Shown piece by piece: positions 36,627 to 46,126 of a stretch of 64,000 bases of DNA. The notes below the pieces were generated by a model, which saw only the letters and a list, made by a program, of their open reading frames with translations, searched no databases and was not told the origin of the DNA. Both the position numbers and the translations under genes were made by a program. Numbering within the stretch: the first letter of the stretch is position 1; each line of letters opens with the position of its first letter. Source of the DNA: Planctomycetaceae bacterium (GTDB lineage Bacteria; Planctomycetota; Planctomycetia; Planctomycetales; Planctomycetaceae); contig JAEUII010000347.1 in the NCBI GenBank assembly GCA_016795145.1, positions 1-64,000 on the forward strand, given 5' to 3'.

Positions 36627-36873
36627 AACGCTTTGCGTGATGAGAGTCGCTCAGAATGAAGAGTACTCGAAGCTCCCTTTCTGCGACCGGCATATAACGC
36701 CGCAATGATGAAGACGGGGATTCGAGCATCGGCATGAATCGGCAAACGCTGCCGAACATCCGTTCCAAAATTTTCCGCGGTCACTGGCTCACATTGACTG
36801 CATCTCCCTGCGCGTCGTACCGTCCGAGGCATTCAAAACGGGCGAGTTGGCAGGCTGTCAGAGGATATCAAAA

Positions 36874-38736
36874 ATGTGTGGAATCGTTGGCTACGTCGGA
36901 TATCGCTCTGTTCCCGAATTGCTGCTTGAAGGTCTGCATCGTCTGGAATACCGAGGCTACGACAGCGCCGGGATCGCGGTCCTTGGCGATCGCGACATTG
37001 AGATTCGCAAGAAGGCTGGTCGAGTCAATCATCTGGCGGAGCTGGTTCGAACAAAGCCAGTCACCGGTCGAGTTGGCATCGGGCATACTCGCTGGGCAAC
37101 TCACGGTGCAACCACCGACCAAAACTCACATCCCCATGTTGGTGGTAACGGCGATGTCGTCATCGTTCATAACGGAGTGATCGAGAACTACGACGTCCTG
37201 CGCAAGCAACTGACTCAGCTTGGCTACGTCTTTCGTTCACAGACCGATACCGAAGTCGCTGCTCATCTTCTTTCCCACCATCTTGAAGAGCAGATTCGAC
37301 TGGGTGGAGAACCTGGTGATGTCGAAACATGCCTCAAGGCCGTGTATGCGACTCTGGATCGACTCAAAGGAACCTACGGTCTTGGCATCCTGTTCCGCGA
37401 ATGTCCGGACACGCTGATCGCCGCACGATGTGGTAGTCCTCTTGTGGTCGGCGTCGGCAAGGATGAGTACTTCCTGGCGAGTGACGCGAGTCCTCTGGTT
37501 GGCTACACCAAAGATGTTGTCTACCTTTCTGACCATGAGATTGCGGTCCTGCAGCCTGGCAATCTTCGCATTGAACACCGCAGCCGCGGCAGTGTCTCTC
37601 CAAGCGTTCAAACTCTGGAGCAAGTGGCGTCTGACACGGACCTTGGTCAGTACGAACACTACATGCTGAAGGAGATCTACGAGCAGCCGCAGACGATTGA
37701 GAATGCTCTTCGAGGCCGACTGGACGGCGAAGAAGCAACGGCGGTGATCGGAGGTTTGAATCTCACAGCGAAGGAACTGCGACGCATCGACCGCATCGTT
37801 CTGACCGCGTGCGGTACCAGCTGGCATTCCGGCCTTGTCGGTGAATACGTTCTGGAAGAGTTTGCTCGTATGCCCACGGAAGTGGAGTATGCCAGCGAAC
37901 TTCGCTACCGCAATCCTCCGATGTCCGACCGAACCCTGGTCTTCGCTATCACTCAAAGCGGTGAGACTGCTGATACTCTGGCGGCCATGCGAGAATGCAA
38001 ACGCAAGGGCCATCCGACTCTGGCGATTTGTAACGTTGTCGGATCAACGATTGCTCGTGAAGCCGACGGCGGAATCTATCTGCACGCTGGCCCGGAAATC
38101 GGTGTTGCATCGACCAAAGCCTTTACGTCACAGGTCACTGTGTTGACCCTGCTGGCTCTGTACCTGGGCCGCATGAGGCACATGTCGTACCCAGCCGGAA
38201 AACGCATCATCGGCCAGCTGCGTGACATGCCGGAGAAGATCAGCAAGGCTCTGGAATGCCATGCTCAGGTGAAGGATGTCGCGGAGCGATACCATCACTT
38301 CAACAACTTCCTGTACCTTGGCCGACTCTACAATTTCCCCGTCGCTCTGGAAGGCGCGTTGAAGCTGAAGGAAATCAGCTACATCCATGCCGAAGGTTAT
38401 CCGGCAGCGGAAATGAAACATGGCCCGATTGCTCTGGTGGACCAGCAGACACCCAGCGTCTTCGTGGTGCCTCGAGGAGGCATTTATCCGAAGGTCGTGA
38501 GCAACATGGAAGAGATTCGAGCACGCCGCGGCCCGATCATCGCGATTGCCTGCGAAGGTGACACGGATATTGCTCGCATCGCCGACGACGTGATCTACGT
38601 GCCCGATGTCGAAGAATACCTGCAGCCTCTGGTCTGCGCGATTCCTCTGCAGCTGCTCGCCTATCACATCGCCCTGCACCGAGGCTGCAACGTCGACCGA
38701 CCTCGAAACCTGGCAAAGAGCGTGACGGTGGAGTAG
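36874..38736 (+). CDS. glmS: Glutamine:fructose-6-phosphate aminotransferase (isomerising)
   Basis: From ATG 36874, with GAGGAT seven bases upstream, the product is 620 residues and starts MCGIVGYVGYRS, so the nucleophile is Cys1 after Met removal; an upstream start at 36847 would mask it and is rejected. The glutaminase domain (RLEYRGYDSAGIAV; HTRWATHGATTDQNSHPH) is followed by two SIS domains (ACGTSWHSGLVGEYVLEE; TQSGETADTLAAMRECKRKG; LKEISYIHAEGYPAAEMKHGPIALVD) and ends LAKSVTVE. It makes glucosamine-6-phosphate for peptidoglycan, LPS and other glycans. No glmS ribozyme is evident upstream. Confidence 0.97.
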   Translation: MCGIVGYVGYRSVPELLLEGLHRLEYRGYDSAGIAVLGDRDIEIRKKAGRVNHLAELVRTKPVTGRVGIGHTRWATHGATTDQNSHPHVGGNGDVVIVHNGVIENYDVLRKQLTQLGYVFRSQTDTEVAAHLLSHHLEEQIRLGGEPGDVETCLKAVYATLDRLKGTYGLGILFRECPDTLIAARCGSPLVVGVGKDEYFLASDASPLVGYTKDVVYLSDHEIAVLQPGNLRIEHRSRGSVSPSVQTLEQVASDTDLGQYEHYMLKEIYEQPQTIENALRGRLDGEEATAVIGGLNLTAKELRRIDRIVLTACGTSWHSGLVGEYVLEEFARMPTEVEYASELRYRNPPMSDRTLVFAITQSGETADTLAAMRECKRKGHPTLAICNVVGSTIAREADGGIYLHAGPEIGVASTKAFTSQVTVLTLLALYLGRMRHMSYPAGKRIIGQLRDMPEKISKALECHAQVKDVAERYHHFNNFLYLGRLYNFPVALEGALKLKEISYIHAEGYPAAEMKHGPIALVDQQTPSVFVVPRGGIYPKVVSNMEEIRARRGPIIAIACEGDTDIARIADDVIYVPDVEEYLQPLVCAIPLQLLAYHIALHRGCNVDRPRNLAKSVTVE

Positions 38737-38867
38737 GCGAGACATCCGATTCCAGTTTTGGAAACTGAGTTTCGCCTAGGAACCCTCTGCTGGAATTTGT
38801 GTCGTGCTTTCTGTGACCACCGATTGCTGGTGGTGGACCGCTTTCATTCTTTACGGAAAGCTGTGTC

Positions 38868-39479
38868 ATGGGACGCGTCGTCATGTCGATTGATCCGGAC
38901 ATCTTTACGGTGAGCAACGTCTTTGCACCGGAAGAATGTCGCTCGCTGATTTCACGAGCCGAAGATTCAGGCTTTGTTGCCGCGTCAGTTCGCACGTCGC
39001 AGGGGCGTCAGATGATGACGCAGCTGCGAAATAATGATCGAATCGAGCTGAACGACCCGGAGCTGTCAGCAGAGCTGTGGAATCGCATTGCTCCATTCCT
39101 GCCCATTCTGGATGGTCATTACCCAACTGGCGTTGATGATCAGTTACGATTCTATCGCTATACCGCTTCTCAGCAGTTCAAACGTCACAAAGATGGTGTT
39201 GTCACGAACGATCGCGGGGAAACCAGCCGACTCTCGTATCTCGTCTATCTCAATGACGACTGCGAAGGAGGAGAGACCGCCTTTCGCGAATTCCGTAATT
39301 CGAACGGTACACCGGAAAAGGTCGAGTACATTGTTTCTCCTTCCACCGGCACAGCATTGCTGTTCAGACATGAACGGTGGCACGAAGGATGCCCTGTAAC
39401 TTCGGGAATCAAATACGTCCTTCGTACCGATGTCTTTTATTCGAAAGAGACCGCTGCAACATCGCAGAGTCGACAGTAG
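38868..39479 (+). CDS. 2-oxoglutarate/Fe(II) oxygenase, prolyl-4-hydroxylase-like
   Basis: This 203-residue protein matches the P4Hc fold. Iron ligands are H107 and D109 (FKRHKDG) and H172 (RHERWHEG); K182 or R186 in GIKYVLRTDVFY would bind 2-oxoglutarate. LSYLVYLNDDCEGGETAF is the conserved core before the third ligand. An internal ATG at 38883 is an alternative start. Such enzymes hydroxylate proline or other residues in proteins and peptides. It follows glmS by 131 bp; its target is unknown. Confidence 0.87.
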   Translation: MGRVVMSIDPDIFTVSNVFAPEECRSLISRAEDSGFVAASVRTSQGRQMMTQLRNNDRIELNDPELSAELWNRIAPFLPILDGHYPTGVDDQLRFYRYTASQQFKRHKDGVVTNDRGETSRLSYLVYLNDDCEGGETAFREFRNSNGTPEKVEYIVSPSTGTALLFRHERWHEGCPVTSGIKYVLRTDVFYSKETAATSQSRQ

Positions 39480-39567
39480 TTTGCAGTCCTGAGCCCGAGG
39501 CGCTAGCCGAGACACGCACAGGACCGGAGCAATTCAGATTCGAATTCCGGCACACGTTATTGAGGTA

Positions 39568-39586
39568 AGAAGGTCGGCTAGCGCCT
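39568..39586 (+). repeat. Short dispersed repeat, copy 1
   Basis: AGAAGGTCGGCTAGCGCCT is identical at 40568-40586, on both sides of the toxin-antitoxin pair. A partial inverse copy (AGGCGCTAGCCGA) starts at 39498. The core GGCGCTAGCC is palindromic. Confidence 0.7.
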
Positions 39587-39686
39587 TAGAGGGCTACGGG
39601 GCTGTCTACCACGGCATGTTGCCACAAGAAAGACCGTGACCTGATGCAATTGTTACGGTAGAATGCTTCGTAAGGAGCCGCCCATT

Positions 39687-39953
39687 ATGACACTCGATGT
39701 CCACCTTCAACTTCCACCCGAGTACATTGACGCACTGCGACAACATGCGGCTGCCAATGGCGAAGACGTCAGTACGTACGTCAGTGCGCTAATCACAGAC
39801 CACTTGCAGTCTGACGCGAATTTCACTCGGAGATCAATTGGCTCCCCGCAGGATTTCGACGAGTGGCTCAACTCGTGGGCAGAGCGACATCCCCAGTTGA
39901 AGCACGTCATTGATGACAGTCGCGAGTCGATCTACGCGGGTTGCGGCGAATGA
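39687..39953 (+). CDS. Antitoxin-like small protein paired with a PIN toxin
   Basis: From ATG 39687 (AAGGAG nine bases upstream) the product is 88 residues. The N-terminal half (DVHLQLPPEYIDALRQHAAANGEDVSTYVSALITDHL) has the strand-helix-helix pattern of a ribbon-helix-helix DNA-binding antitoxin. The rest (DFDEWLNSWAERHPQLKHVIDDSRESIYAG) would bind the toxin. Its stop overlaps the toxin ATG (ATGA). Such pairs usually repress their own promoter. The unit lies between two copies of a short repeat, which may point to transfer. Confidence 0.75.
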   Translation: MTLDVHLQLPPEYIDALRQHAAANGEDVSTYVSALITDHLQSDANFTRRSIGSPQDFDEWLNSWAERHPQLKHVIDDSRESIYAGCGE

Positions 39954-40408
39954 AGATGCTGGTCGACACCAACGTGATTCTGCGATTCACGCAGAAGGCA
40001 AATCCGAGCCATGCTGTGGCCAGATCGGCTCTGACGCACGTGTCGAGATTAGGACATGAACTGTGTCTGGTCCCTCAATCGATCTATGAATACTGGGTCG
40101 TCGCTACCCGTCCAATCGCCGTCAATGGATTTGGAATGTTGGCCGGAGTCGCTGACCGACACGTACAGGAACTTTTGCAGCGATTCACGCTGCTGCGAGA
40201 TGAGCGAGGCATTTATTCACGATGGCATGACCTCGTTGTTATGCACAATGTTCAAGGGAAGCAAGCCCACGACACACGACTTGTGGCCGCGATGGAACGG
40301 CACAGTGTGAAGCGCCTGCTGACTTTTAATAAGTCTGACTTTGGACGCTTCCCGACAATCGTTGCGTTTTCGCCTGATGAGATCGTGTCTGGCATCATGC
40401 CAGCTTAA
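39950..40408 (+). CDS. vapC: PIN-domain toxin, VapC family
   Basis: ATG 39950 overlaps the antitoxin stop. The 152-residue product starts MKMLVDTNVILRF with the first catalytic Asp, has SIYEYWVVATRP with the conserved Glu, and HDTRLVAAMERHSVKRLLTFNKSDF with the last two acidic residues, so the metal-binding pocket of a PIN endoribonuclease is complete. VapC toxins cut tRNA or rRNA when the antitoxin is lost. It stands alone with its partner, unlinked to the flanking genes. Confidence 0.9.
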   Translation: MKMLVDTNVILRFTQKANPSHAVARSALTHVSRLGHELCLVPQSIYEYWVVATRPIAVNGFGMLAGVADRHVQELLQRFTLLRDERGIYSRWHDLVVMHNVQGKQAHDTRLVAAMERHSVKRLLTFNKSDFGRFPTIVAFSPDEIVSGIMPA

Positions 40409-40440
40409 TGCATTTCAAGACAATGAGTTCAGGTTAACAG

Positions 40441-40464
40441 TAGTGGAACTCGCTAAAAATCCCC
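40441..40464 (+). repeat. Diverged copy of a GTAG-headed hairpin repeat
   Basis: TAGTGGAACTCGCTAAAAATCCCC resembles the perfect 23-bp repeat at 45858-45880 and 56658-56680, and the preceding 30 bp (TTCAAGACAATGAGTTCAGG) also match the sequence before 45858. The stem is damaged here. Confidence 0.5.
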
Positions 40465-40567
40465 AGGGGCGCAGCACCGCTCGCAAGGTTGACGCCACGC
40501 GATTCAATGCTTGACGAAGAACTGACAGTCTGTTGAAAAAGAATGTCATACAGTGCACGTCATGGTT

Positions 40568-40586
40568 AGAAGGTCGGCTAGCGCCT
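40568..40586 (+). repeat. Short dispersed repeat, copy 2
   Basis: Identical 19-bp copy of 39568-39586, lying just before the thiolase end; with copy 1 it brackets the toxin-antitoxin unit. Confidence 0.7.
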
Positions 40587-40591
40587 CAGGC

Positions 40592-41824
40592 TCAGAGGGG
40601 CTGGCGGAGGTATGCGGCGATGCCCATTCCGCCGCCGATGCAGAGGGCGGCAATGGCGTTTTGGGAGTGGCCGTTGGCGATTTGCCAGGCAAGGTGACAG
40701 ACCAGGCGAGCTCCGCTGGCAGCCAGTGGATGTCCGATTGCGATGGCTCCACCATGAGCATTCACTTTCACCGATCGACCTTGCCACTTCATCGACTCAG
40801 CGTTTGCGGCATCCTGCCATCCCAGGCCAAGTTCGGTGAAACAGGCAAGGGTCTGAGCAGCGAAGGCTTCGTTGATTTCCAGAGTGTCGATTGCCCCTGT
40901 TTCGACGCCAGCTTCTGCCACCAGCTTTCGAATGGCGTGAACCGGGCCGAGTCCCATGCGGGCGGGATCACAGCCGATCGACGTTCCATGAACCCATTCG
41001 CACAGCACATTCCAGCCGTGCTGTTTTGCAACTTCGGCATCCGCCATCACCAACATCGCAGCGCCGTCGTTGATGCCCGAGGAATTGCCGGCGGTCACGG
41101 TTCCGGCAGCATCAAAGACGGGATTCAATGCAGCAAGATCACTTCGACTCAGGCCTGCTCGTGGATGCTCGTCATTCAGCACGGTGGTGACCGGTTCGAT
41201 CTCGTCCCCAAAATGACCTGCTGCCAGAGCCTGCTGGTAGAGAGTCTGACTACGTACTGCCCACGCATCCTGATGATCACGGCTGATCTGAAATTCCGTC
41301 GCGAGTCGCTCCGCGGTAATCCCCATGTGTTCGCCGTTGAAGCTGTCACGCAGTCCATCGGTCAGCATGGAATCCGCCAGCTGCGAAACGTCCGGCTCCT
41401 GACCTCGGCCTGGACGCGACACCAGCAATGCGGATCGTGTCATCGACTCGACGCCACCAGCCAGCACTACCGAAGCGGCTCCGCTGTGAATCGCCTGAGC
41501 CGCCAGCACGGCCGACTGCATTCCGGAACCACACATCATGTTGACGGTGAATGCAGGAACGCTCTGCGGGAGCCCACATTTCAGCGCAATCTGCCGAGCC
41601 ACATTCATTCCATGACCGGCACTGAGAACATTTCCGACGTTCACCTGATCGATGAGTTCCGGCGGAACAGCTTTCATCGCGGATTGCGCAGCCGCGGCTC
41701 CGAGTTCTGCCGGAGTCAGCTGCGAGAGTCCACCGCGGAATCGACCAAACGGAGTGCGCTTTGCTCCGACGATCACGATCTTCTTTGAAGACTGCCTGGT
41801 CAAGCTGATCCACCTCACGGACAT
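40592..41824 (-). CDS. Thiolase (acetyl-CoA acetyltransferase family)
   Basis: From ATG 41824 the product is 410 residues. It has the acyl-accepting Cys in VNMMCGSGMQSAVLAAQAI, NSSGINDGAAMLVM, EAFAAQTLACF and the catalytic His and Cys at the end: GGAIAIGHPLAASGARLV and CIGGGMGIA. This is the full thiolase set. The biosynthetic type (AtoB/PhaA) condenses two acetyl-CoA to acetoacetyl-CoA; the degradative type cannot be ruled out. No other fatty-acid genes are beside it. A TTG at 41833 is a weaker start. Confidence 0.95.
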   Translation of the reverse strand: MSVRWISLTRQSSKKIVIVGAKRTPFGRFRGGLSQLTPAELGAAAAQSAMKAVPPELIDQVNVGNVLSAGHGMNVARQIALKCGLPQSVPAFTVNMMCGSGMQSAVLAAQAIHSGAASVVLAGGVESMTRSALLVSRPGRGQEPDVSQLADSMLTDGLRDSFNGEHMGITAERLATEFQISRDHQDAWAVRSQTLYQQALAAGHFGDEIEPVTTVLNDEHPRAGLSRSDLAALNPVFDAAGTVTAGNSSGINDGAAMLVMADAEVAKQHGWNVLCEWVHGTSIGCDPARMGLGPVHAIRKLVAEAGVETGAIDTLEINEAFAAQTLACFTELGLGWQDAANAESMKWQGRSVKVNAHGGAIAIGHPLAASGARLVCHLAWQIANGHSQNAIAALCIGGGMGIAAYLRQPL

Positions 41825-41897
41825 CAGTTTCAAGTCACCGAATGAACCTGTTGCTCGTTTCGTGACTTCTCAAAACACTGCCGATGACATCACAACT

Positions 41898-44800
41898 CTA
41901 CTGACGACTTTCCATCGACGGTTCCTGCGCGGTGGATTGTACTGCTCGCCCGGTTCGACGCGACTCATAGAGGCGGACCACTTTCTCCAGCTCCGGTTTT
42001 TCGTTCGCCGGAGCCGCCGATCGAGCTTTCTTCGCCCAGTCCGCCGCCTGGTTCATGTCACCAGCTTCAGCGTAGGCCGCTGCAAGAGTACTCAGGCTCA
42101 TCCATTCTTTGTAGGCCGTTAGTTCGCAGGCCTTTCGAGCGACCACGACCGCTTGTGTTGTATCGCGGATCCTGGAGTTTTCACTGGTCGCAAGGAGCCA
42201 CGCGTAATTATCCCACGCGCGGGCGAAACCGGGACTGAGCTCAATCGCCTTCTCGTAGTCTCGAACCGCCTCTTCATCGCGTTTCAGACGAACCAGAGCG
42301 GCTGCACGGTTGTTGTAAGCTCGAAACAAATTCGGCTGTGAATCGACCGCATGGTTCCAACAGTCAATCGCTTCTTCCAGACGGTTCATATTGAAGAGCA
42401 AGTTTCCCCGATTGTACCACGCGGCAGCATGAGTCGGCTGAACCTTGACGGCCTTCGCATACATCTCAAGAGCCTCATCGCCGTGCCCGTCACTGGCAGC
42501 CATGTTTCCTTTGACATACCACGCATCTGCAAATGACGCATCAAGCTTCAGGCACTGATCGAGATCCTTAACGGCAAGATCTTTCTGCTGAAGCTGATGC
42601 CGTGCCAGTCCTCGGCGATAGTAGATCTCCGCAGTTTCAACGCCCAGGCTCAGCACGCGAGAAAAGTCGTCGATGGCTTTGTCAAAGTGCGCCGCTCGAT
42701 GCTGCATCAGTCCGCGACGAAGGATTGCATCTGTGTTCTTTGGCTGGCGAGCAATGATGGCAGAAAGGTCCTCGATCGCGACCTCGAACTCACCCTGCTT
42801 TTCTGCCAGACTTGCTCGAAGGATTCGAGCCTGTTCATGGGCCGGATGATTCACAATGAAAGAGTCCAGCTCCTGACGTGCTCGAAAATTCTGGTCCAGT
42901 TCCATCAGGCACTGACAACGAATCCACTGAGTCTTCACGGTGTCCTGCGATCGAACGGCGGCGGAGTCCAGGTCTTCGAAGGCATCCTGGAAGTGCTTCA
43001 GGTGGAACTGACACGTGCCCCGGATCCGACGAGCATCAGCGTTCTCCGGGTTCTTGCTCAGCACGGAAGCCGCATCATCAAGTGCCGTCTTCCATTCCCC
43101 CAGATCCGTGCTGACATCTGCGTGCATCAAACGAGCGTCGAAGTTGTCAGGTTCATTCTTCAGGATGATGGCCAGATCATTGCGAGCTTCCACGTACTGT
43201 CCAATGCGAGCCAATGCGGCTGCTCGCAGCATTCGAGATTCTGACGTTTGCTGCTCATCGGAAATGCGATTGATCGCTTCGATGGCATCCGTTTCTCTGT
43301 CCTGCCGAATCGCCAGGTCGGCTCTCAGAATCTGCGCTTTCGGCGAAGCAGCTTCGGGTTCTGTCAGTGCAGCGAGATCCTGATCCGCTTCGGTGAGTTT
43401 TTCGCGGGCAAGGTACAGGGAAGCTCGCAGCAGGCGAAGATTGCCTGGCAGTTCACCAGCATGCTTGTCTGCAAACTGGCTGATCAGCGAAGCAGCTTTC
43501 TCTGTTTCTCCCTGCGAATGAAGTCGTTCGGCCAGAGTCAGCACGGCCGCTGAATCGTCTGGTGCCAGTTCGAGACATCGCTGCATATCCGACATGGAGG
43601 CAACGGCTTCGCCAAGGCTTAGAAACACATCGGCTCGCTGGCGATACAAAGAGGCATTCTTTGGATCAATCCGCAGCGCCTGAGTCAGATCGGCAGCGGC
43701 CAGGGCCGGTTCATTCTTGTCCGAATACACAGCGGCTCGAGCGACAAGACCAGCCACATGATTGGGGTCCTGGCGAAGGAGTTCATTCAGGTCTTCGAGT
43801 GCGAAATCACGTCGCCCGGCTTTGCGATGCAGAAGGGCTCGTTCGTACAGCAGCGGAGACTGTTCACGCGAAAGTGAAATCAGACGCGTGTACGTTTCAA
43901 CCGCTTCGTCTTCGCGATTCAGTTCTCGCAGAAGTCTTGCCCGAATACTGAGCGCATCGATGTTCGAAGGATCGGTTTCTAAAGTCCGTGCGAGTTCGGC
44001 GATGGCCTCTTCCGGCTTGCCAGCTCCTTCAAGACATCGGGCTCGTTCGATTGACACAAGGATCTTCGTCGACTTGTCCTCACCGGACGTTGTCCCTGAT
44101 GCCTTCACCGCTTCAAGATCTTTGAGTGCCGTTTCGTAGTCCTTTGAAGAACTCAACAGCGTCGCTCGAACGAGCCGAGCTTCGGAATGTCCGGGGTTGA
44201 TCTGCAGAACCTGATTCAGATTTGCTGTCGCGGCGTTGGTGTTTCCAAGTTCTGCGTAAGCTCGAGCCAGTTCGACCATTGCATCGGTGTTCTTTGGTGC
44301 CAGCTGCACGGCCATTGAAAGATCGCTGACAGCTTCCCTGGCCTGACCGGAGCGACGCAGCAAACGTCCGCGTTCCAGCCACGGTTCGGCATTTGTCGAA
44401 TTCAGCCGGCAGGCCACATTCAGATCGGCCAGTGCACGATCGACATCGCCGGCAACCGCCCAGGCAATGCCTCGCATCAGCCAGCCTTCCGAATTTTCAC
44501 GATCCTGAGCGACAACGAGATTCAGATCTTCAATCGCCTGTTCAGGAGCCGCATTCAGAAGCAATCGTGCCCGACGCAACCGTCCATTCAGGTGCGATGG
44601 TTCCAACTTCAGCAACACGCCGAGATCGTCGAGACCTCGTTCGCGATCCGCGAGATCCAGAGACGCACAGGCTCGATCGTAGAGAGCTTCTGTTTTCTGA
44701 GGGTTGATTCGCAGGCATTCGGAGAATGATTTGATCGACAGGGCGGTCTCGCCCATCGCTCGCTGAGCAACGCCAAGAGCCAGCCAGCCTTCCGCCCAGT

Positions 44801-45110
44801 CTTCCTTCAGGCGAACTGCGGCCATCAGGTCCGCAACAGCCTCTCGACGATGTTCAAGCGCCGCATGGCTAAGCCCGCGCATGTACCAGGCTTCGGCAAG
44901 ATTTGGATCGAGTGCAATCGCGCGGCTAAGCTGCTGAACTGATTCAGCATGGCGCCCGGCATCACGATGTTCCACGGCCACTCGAACCATGGCCTGAGCC
45001 TGCTTCTTCTGATCCGCGCAGCCGGGGAGCAGAATCACCGTTGCTGCCAAAAGAACCAGCGTTGACAGACGGCTTCCTGCAGAGTGCAAAACTGGATTGC
45101 GTGAATTCAT
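41898..45110 (-). CDS. Giant TPR lipoprotein
   Basis: From ATG 45110, with GGAGG seven bases upstream, the product is 1070 residues: a signal peptide with lipobox LLPGC (about residues 27-31), then more than 25 TPR repeats (first AEWYMRGLSHAALEHRREAVADL-like unit; last RAYNNRAAALVRLKRDEEAVRDYEKAIEL). It is lipid-anchored and should act as an extended protein-binding scaffold. TPR lipoproteins of this size occur with exosortase systems (PrsT) and outer-membrane complexes; the exosortase locus is 7 kb away, so a link is possible but not shown. It lies 65 bp upstream of the thiolase on the same strand. Confidence 0.88.
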   Translation of the reverse strand: MNSRNPVLHSAGSRLSTLVLLAATVILLPGCADQKKQAQAMVRVAVEHRDAGRHAESVQQLSRAIALDPNLAEAWYMRGLSHAALEHRREAVADLMAAVRLKEDWAEGWLALGVAQRAMGETALSIKSFSECLRINPQKTEALYDRACASLDLADRERGLDDLGVLLKLEPSHLNGRLRRARLLLNAAPEQAIEDLNLVVAQDRENSEGWLMRGIAWAVAGDVDRALADLNVACRLNSTNAEPWLERGRLLRRSGQAREAVSDLSMAVQLAPKNTDAMVELARAYAELGNTNAATANLNQVLQINPGHSEARLVRATLLSSSKDYETALKDLEAVKASGTTSGEDKSTKILVSIERARCLEGAGKPEEAIAELARTLETDPSNIDALSIRARLLRELNREDEAVETYTRLISLSREQSPLLYERALLHRKAGRRDFALEDLNELLRQDPNHVAGLVARAAVYSDKNEPALAAADLTQALRIDPKNASLYRQRADVFLSLGEAVASMSDMQRCLELAPDDSAAVLTLAERLHSQGETEKAASLISQFADKHAGELPGNLRLLRASLYLAREKLTEADQDLAALTEPEAASPKAQILRADLAIRQDRETDAIEAINRISDEQQTSESRMLRAAALARIGQYVEARNDLAIILKNEPDNFDARLMHADVSTDLGEWKTALDDAASVLSKNPENADARRIRGTCQFHLKHFQDAFEDLDSAAVRSQDTVKTQWIRCQCLMELDQNFRARQELDSFIVNHPAHEQARILRASLAEKQGEFEVAIEDLSAIIARQPKNTDAILRRGLMQHRAAHFDKAIDDFSRVLSLGVETAEIYYRRGLARHQLQQKDLAVKDLDQCLKLDASFADAWYVKGNMAASDGHGDEALEMYAKAVKVQPTHAAAWYNRGNLLFNMNRLEEAIDCWNHAVDSQPNLFRAYNNRAAALVRLKRDEEAVRDYEKAIELSPGFARAWDNYAWLLATSENSRIRDTTQAVVVARKACELTAYKEWMSLSTLAAAYAEAGDMNQAADWAKKARSAAPANEKPELEKVVRLYESRRTGRAVQSTAQEPSMESRQ

Positions 45111-45611
45111 GTCAGGCCTCCGCCACACCATTCAGAACCCGCGCTCTGCCGACACACTGAGCGCAGCGACGACGACCGGAAGGGACGCCGTATCGGAGGG
45201 ATCGTCAGATTGAGTACAGCAGTTCCGTTCGATCCGATCGACACGGGCGGATTTTTCGGACCAGTCCCGCGCAGCCAGAAAGGTTTGACTGCTTTTGCGG
45301 ACCGGACCTGTGCGGGGCGGGTGATTGCTAGGTGTCACACCTTCGCTGCTGAACAGGACGTCAGCGGGATCGTGGTTGTTCTGTGAGCGAAGCCAGGAAA
45401 TTCCGGCGTGGAACTTCTTCCCTGCCGGAACATGGAGCGTGGCAGATTCCAGTCTGAAGTGAGCCCTCACGAACGGCCGAAATCAGGAGAAGCAGGAATT
45501 GCCGATCAAGTTGTAGGCGTCTGGACTCCGCATGCTTCGGGAGCAACATGGCTGATCTGTCGGCCGGGCGTACAGCGACGTGACGCATTTCGAGTTTGGG
45601 AGTGGAACCGA
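45111..45611. other. Divergent intergenic region without a supported gene
   Basis: A minus-strand frame of 112 codons (45132-45470) is adjacent to the TPR gene but has low-complexity, unrecognised sequence and no clear start signal. I see nothing else definite apart from the promoters that must lie here. Confidence 0.4.
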
Positions 45612-45809
45612 ATGGACCTGTCCGGAATTCTGTCTGACGATCAGATCGGCATCCTTGGCAGCCTGATGGCATTGTCCGTCTGCGGGCTGATCATGGCATT
45701 AAGTTTTCGATTTGGACCTGCAAAGAAGCAGGCATCCCGATCAACCATCGTGACAATCAGCGCGCGAGCTGCGACTCACGAAAAGGCAACGGATCGCAAA
45801 GCAGCCTAG
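45612..45809 (+). CDS. Small single-helix membrane protein
   Basis: ATG 45612 follows GGGAGTGG (45598-45605). The 65-residue product has one membrane helix (about residues 12-33, GILGSLMALSVCGLIMALSFRFG) and a basic tail (KKQASRSTIVTISARAATHEKATDRK). The frame is open further upstream, but that part looks random. Function unknown; it has no operon partner. Confidence 0.5.
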   Translation: MDLSGILSDDQIGILGSLMALSVCGLIMALSFRFGPAKKQASRSTIVTISARAATHEKATDRKAA

Positions 45810-45857
45810 TGCGTCTTCAAGTCAGAGAGTTCGGGTTGGCGGCTGCGGATCCTGCTG

Positions 45858-45880
45858 TAGTGGATCTTGCTAAAGATCCC
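45858..45880 (+). repeat. GTAG-headed hairpin repeat (perfect copy)
   Basis: GTAGTG is followed by GATCTT-GCTA-AAGATC, a perfect stem. The 23 bases from 45858 are identical, in inverse orientation, to 56658-56680. Confidence 0.75.
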
Positions 45881-46126
45881 AGAGTCGCGGCACGATCCGA
45901 AGTTCAGAGCCTGGCGAAAAACCAGGTTCTGTTGTACCGACGAGCAAAACTCTGCGGTTGCCGGGATTTGTCTGTATCAGAACGGTTTTGGCGTTGAGCG
46001 GAAGAATCAGAGCAGAACTTGATTCCGCGGGTGAACAGGGTCTTGCGACAGGAACTGTTCACGCTTATATCTGCACGCAGTCTTTTTCATTGCCGTGTTT
46101 CTCGTGGTTTCCTTCAGGTGCTGACT

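Noticed and set aside
36627-36873. A glmS ribozyme upstream of glmS
   Set aside because: The conserved core and cleavage-site sequence of the glmS ribozyme were not found in the leader.
45132-45470. A 112-codon minus-strand gene directly before the TPR lipoprotein
   Set aside because: No recognised family and no start signal, and the TPR gene has its own good ribosome-binding site.
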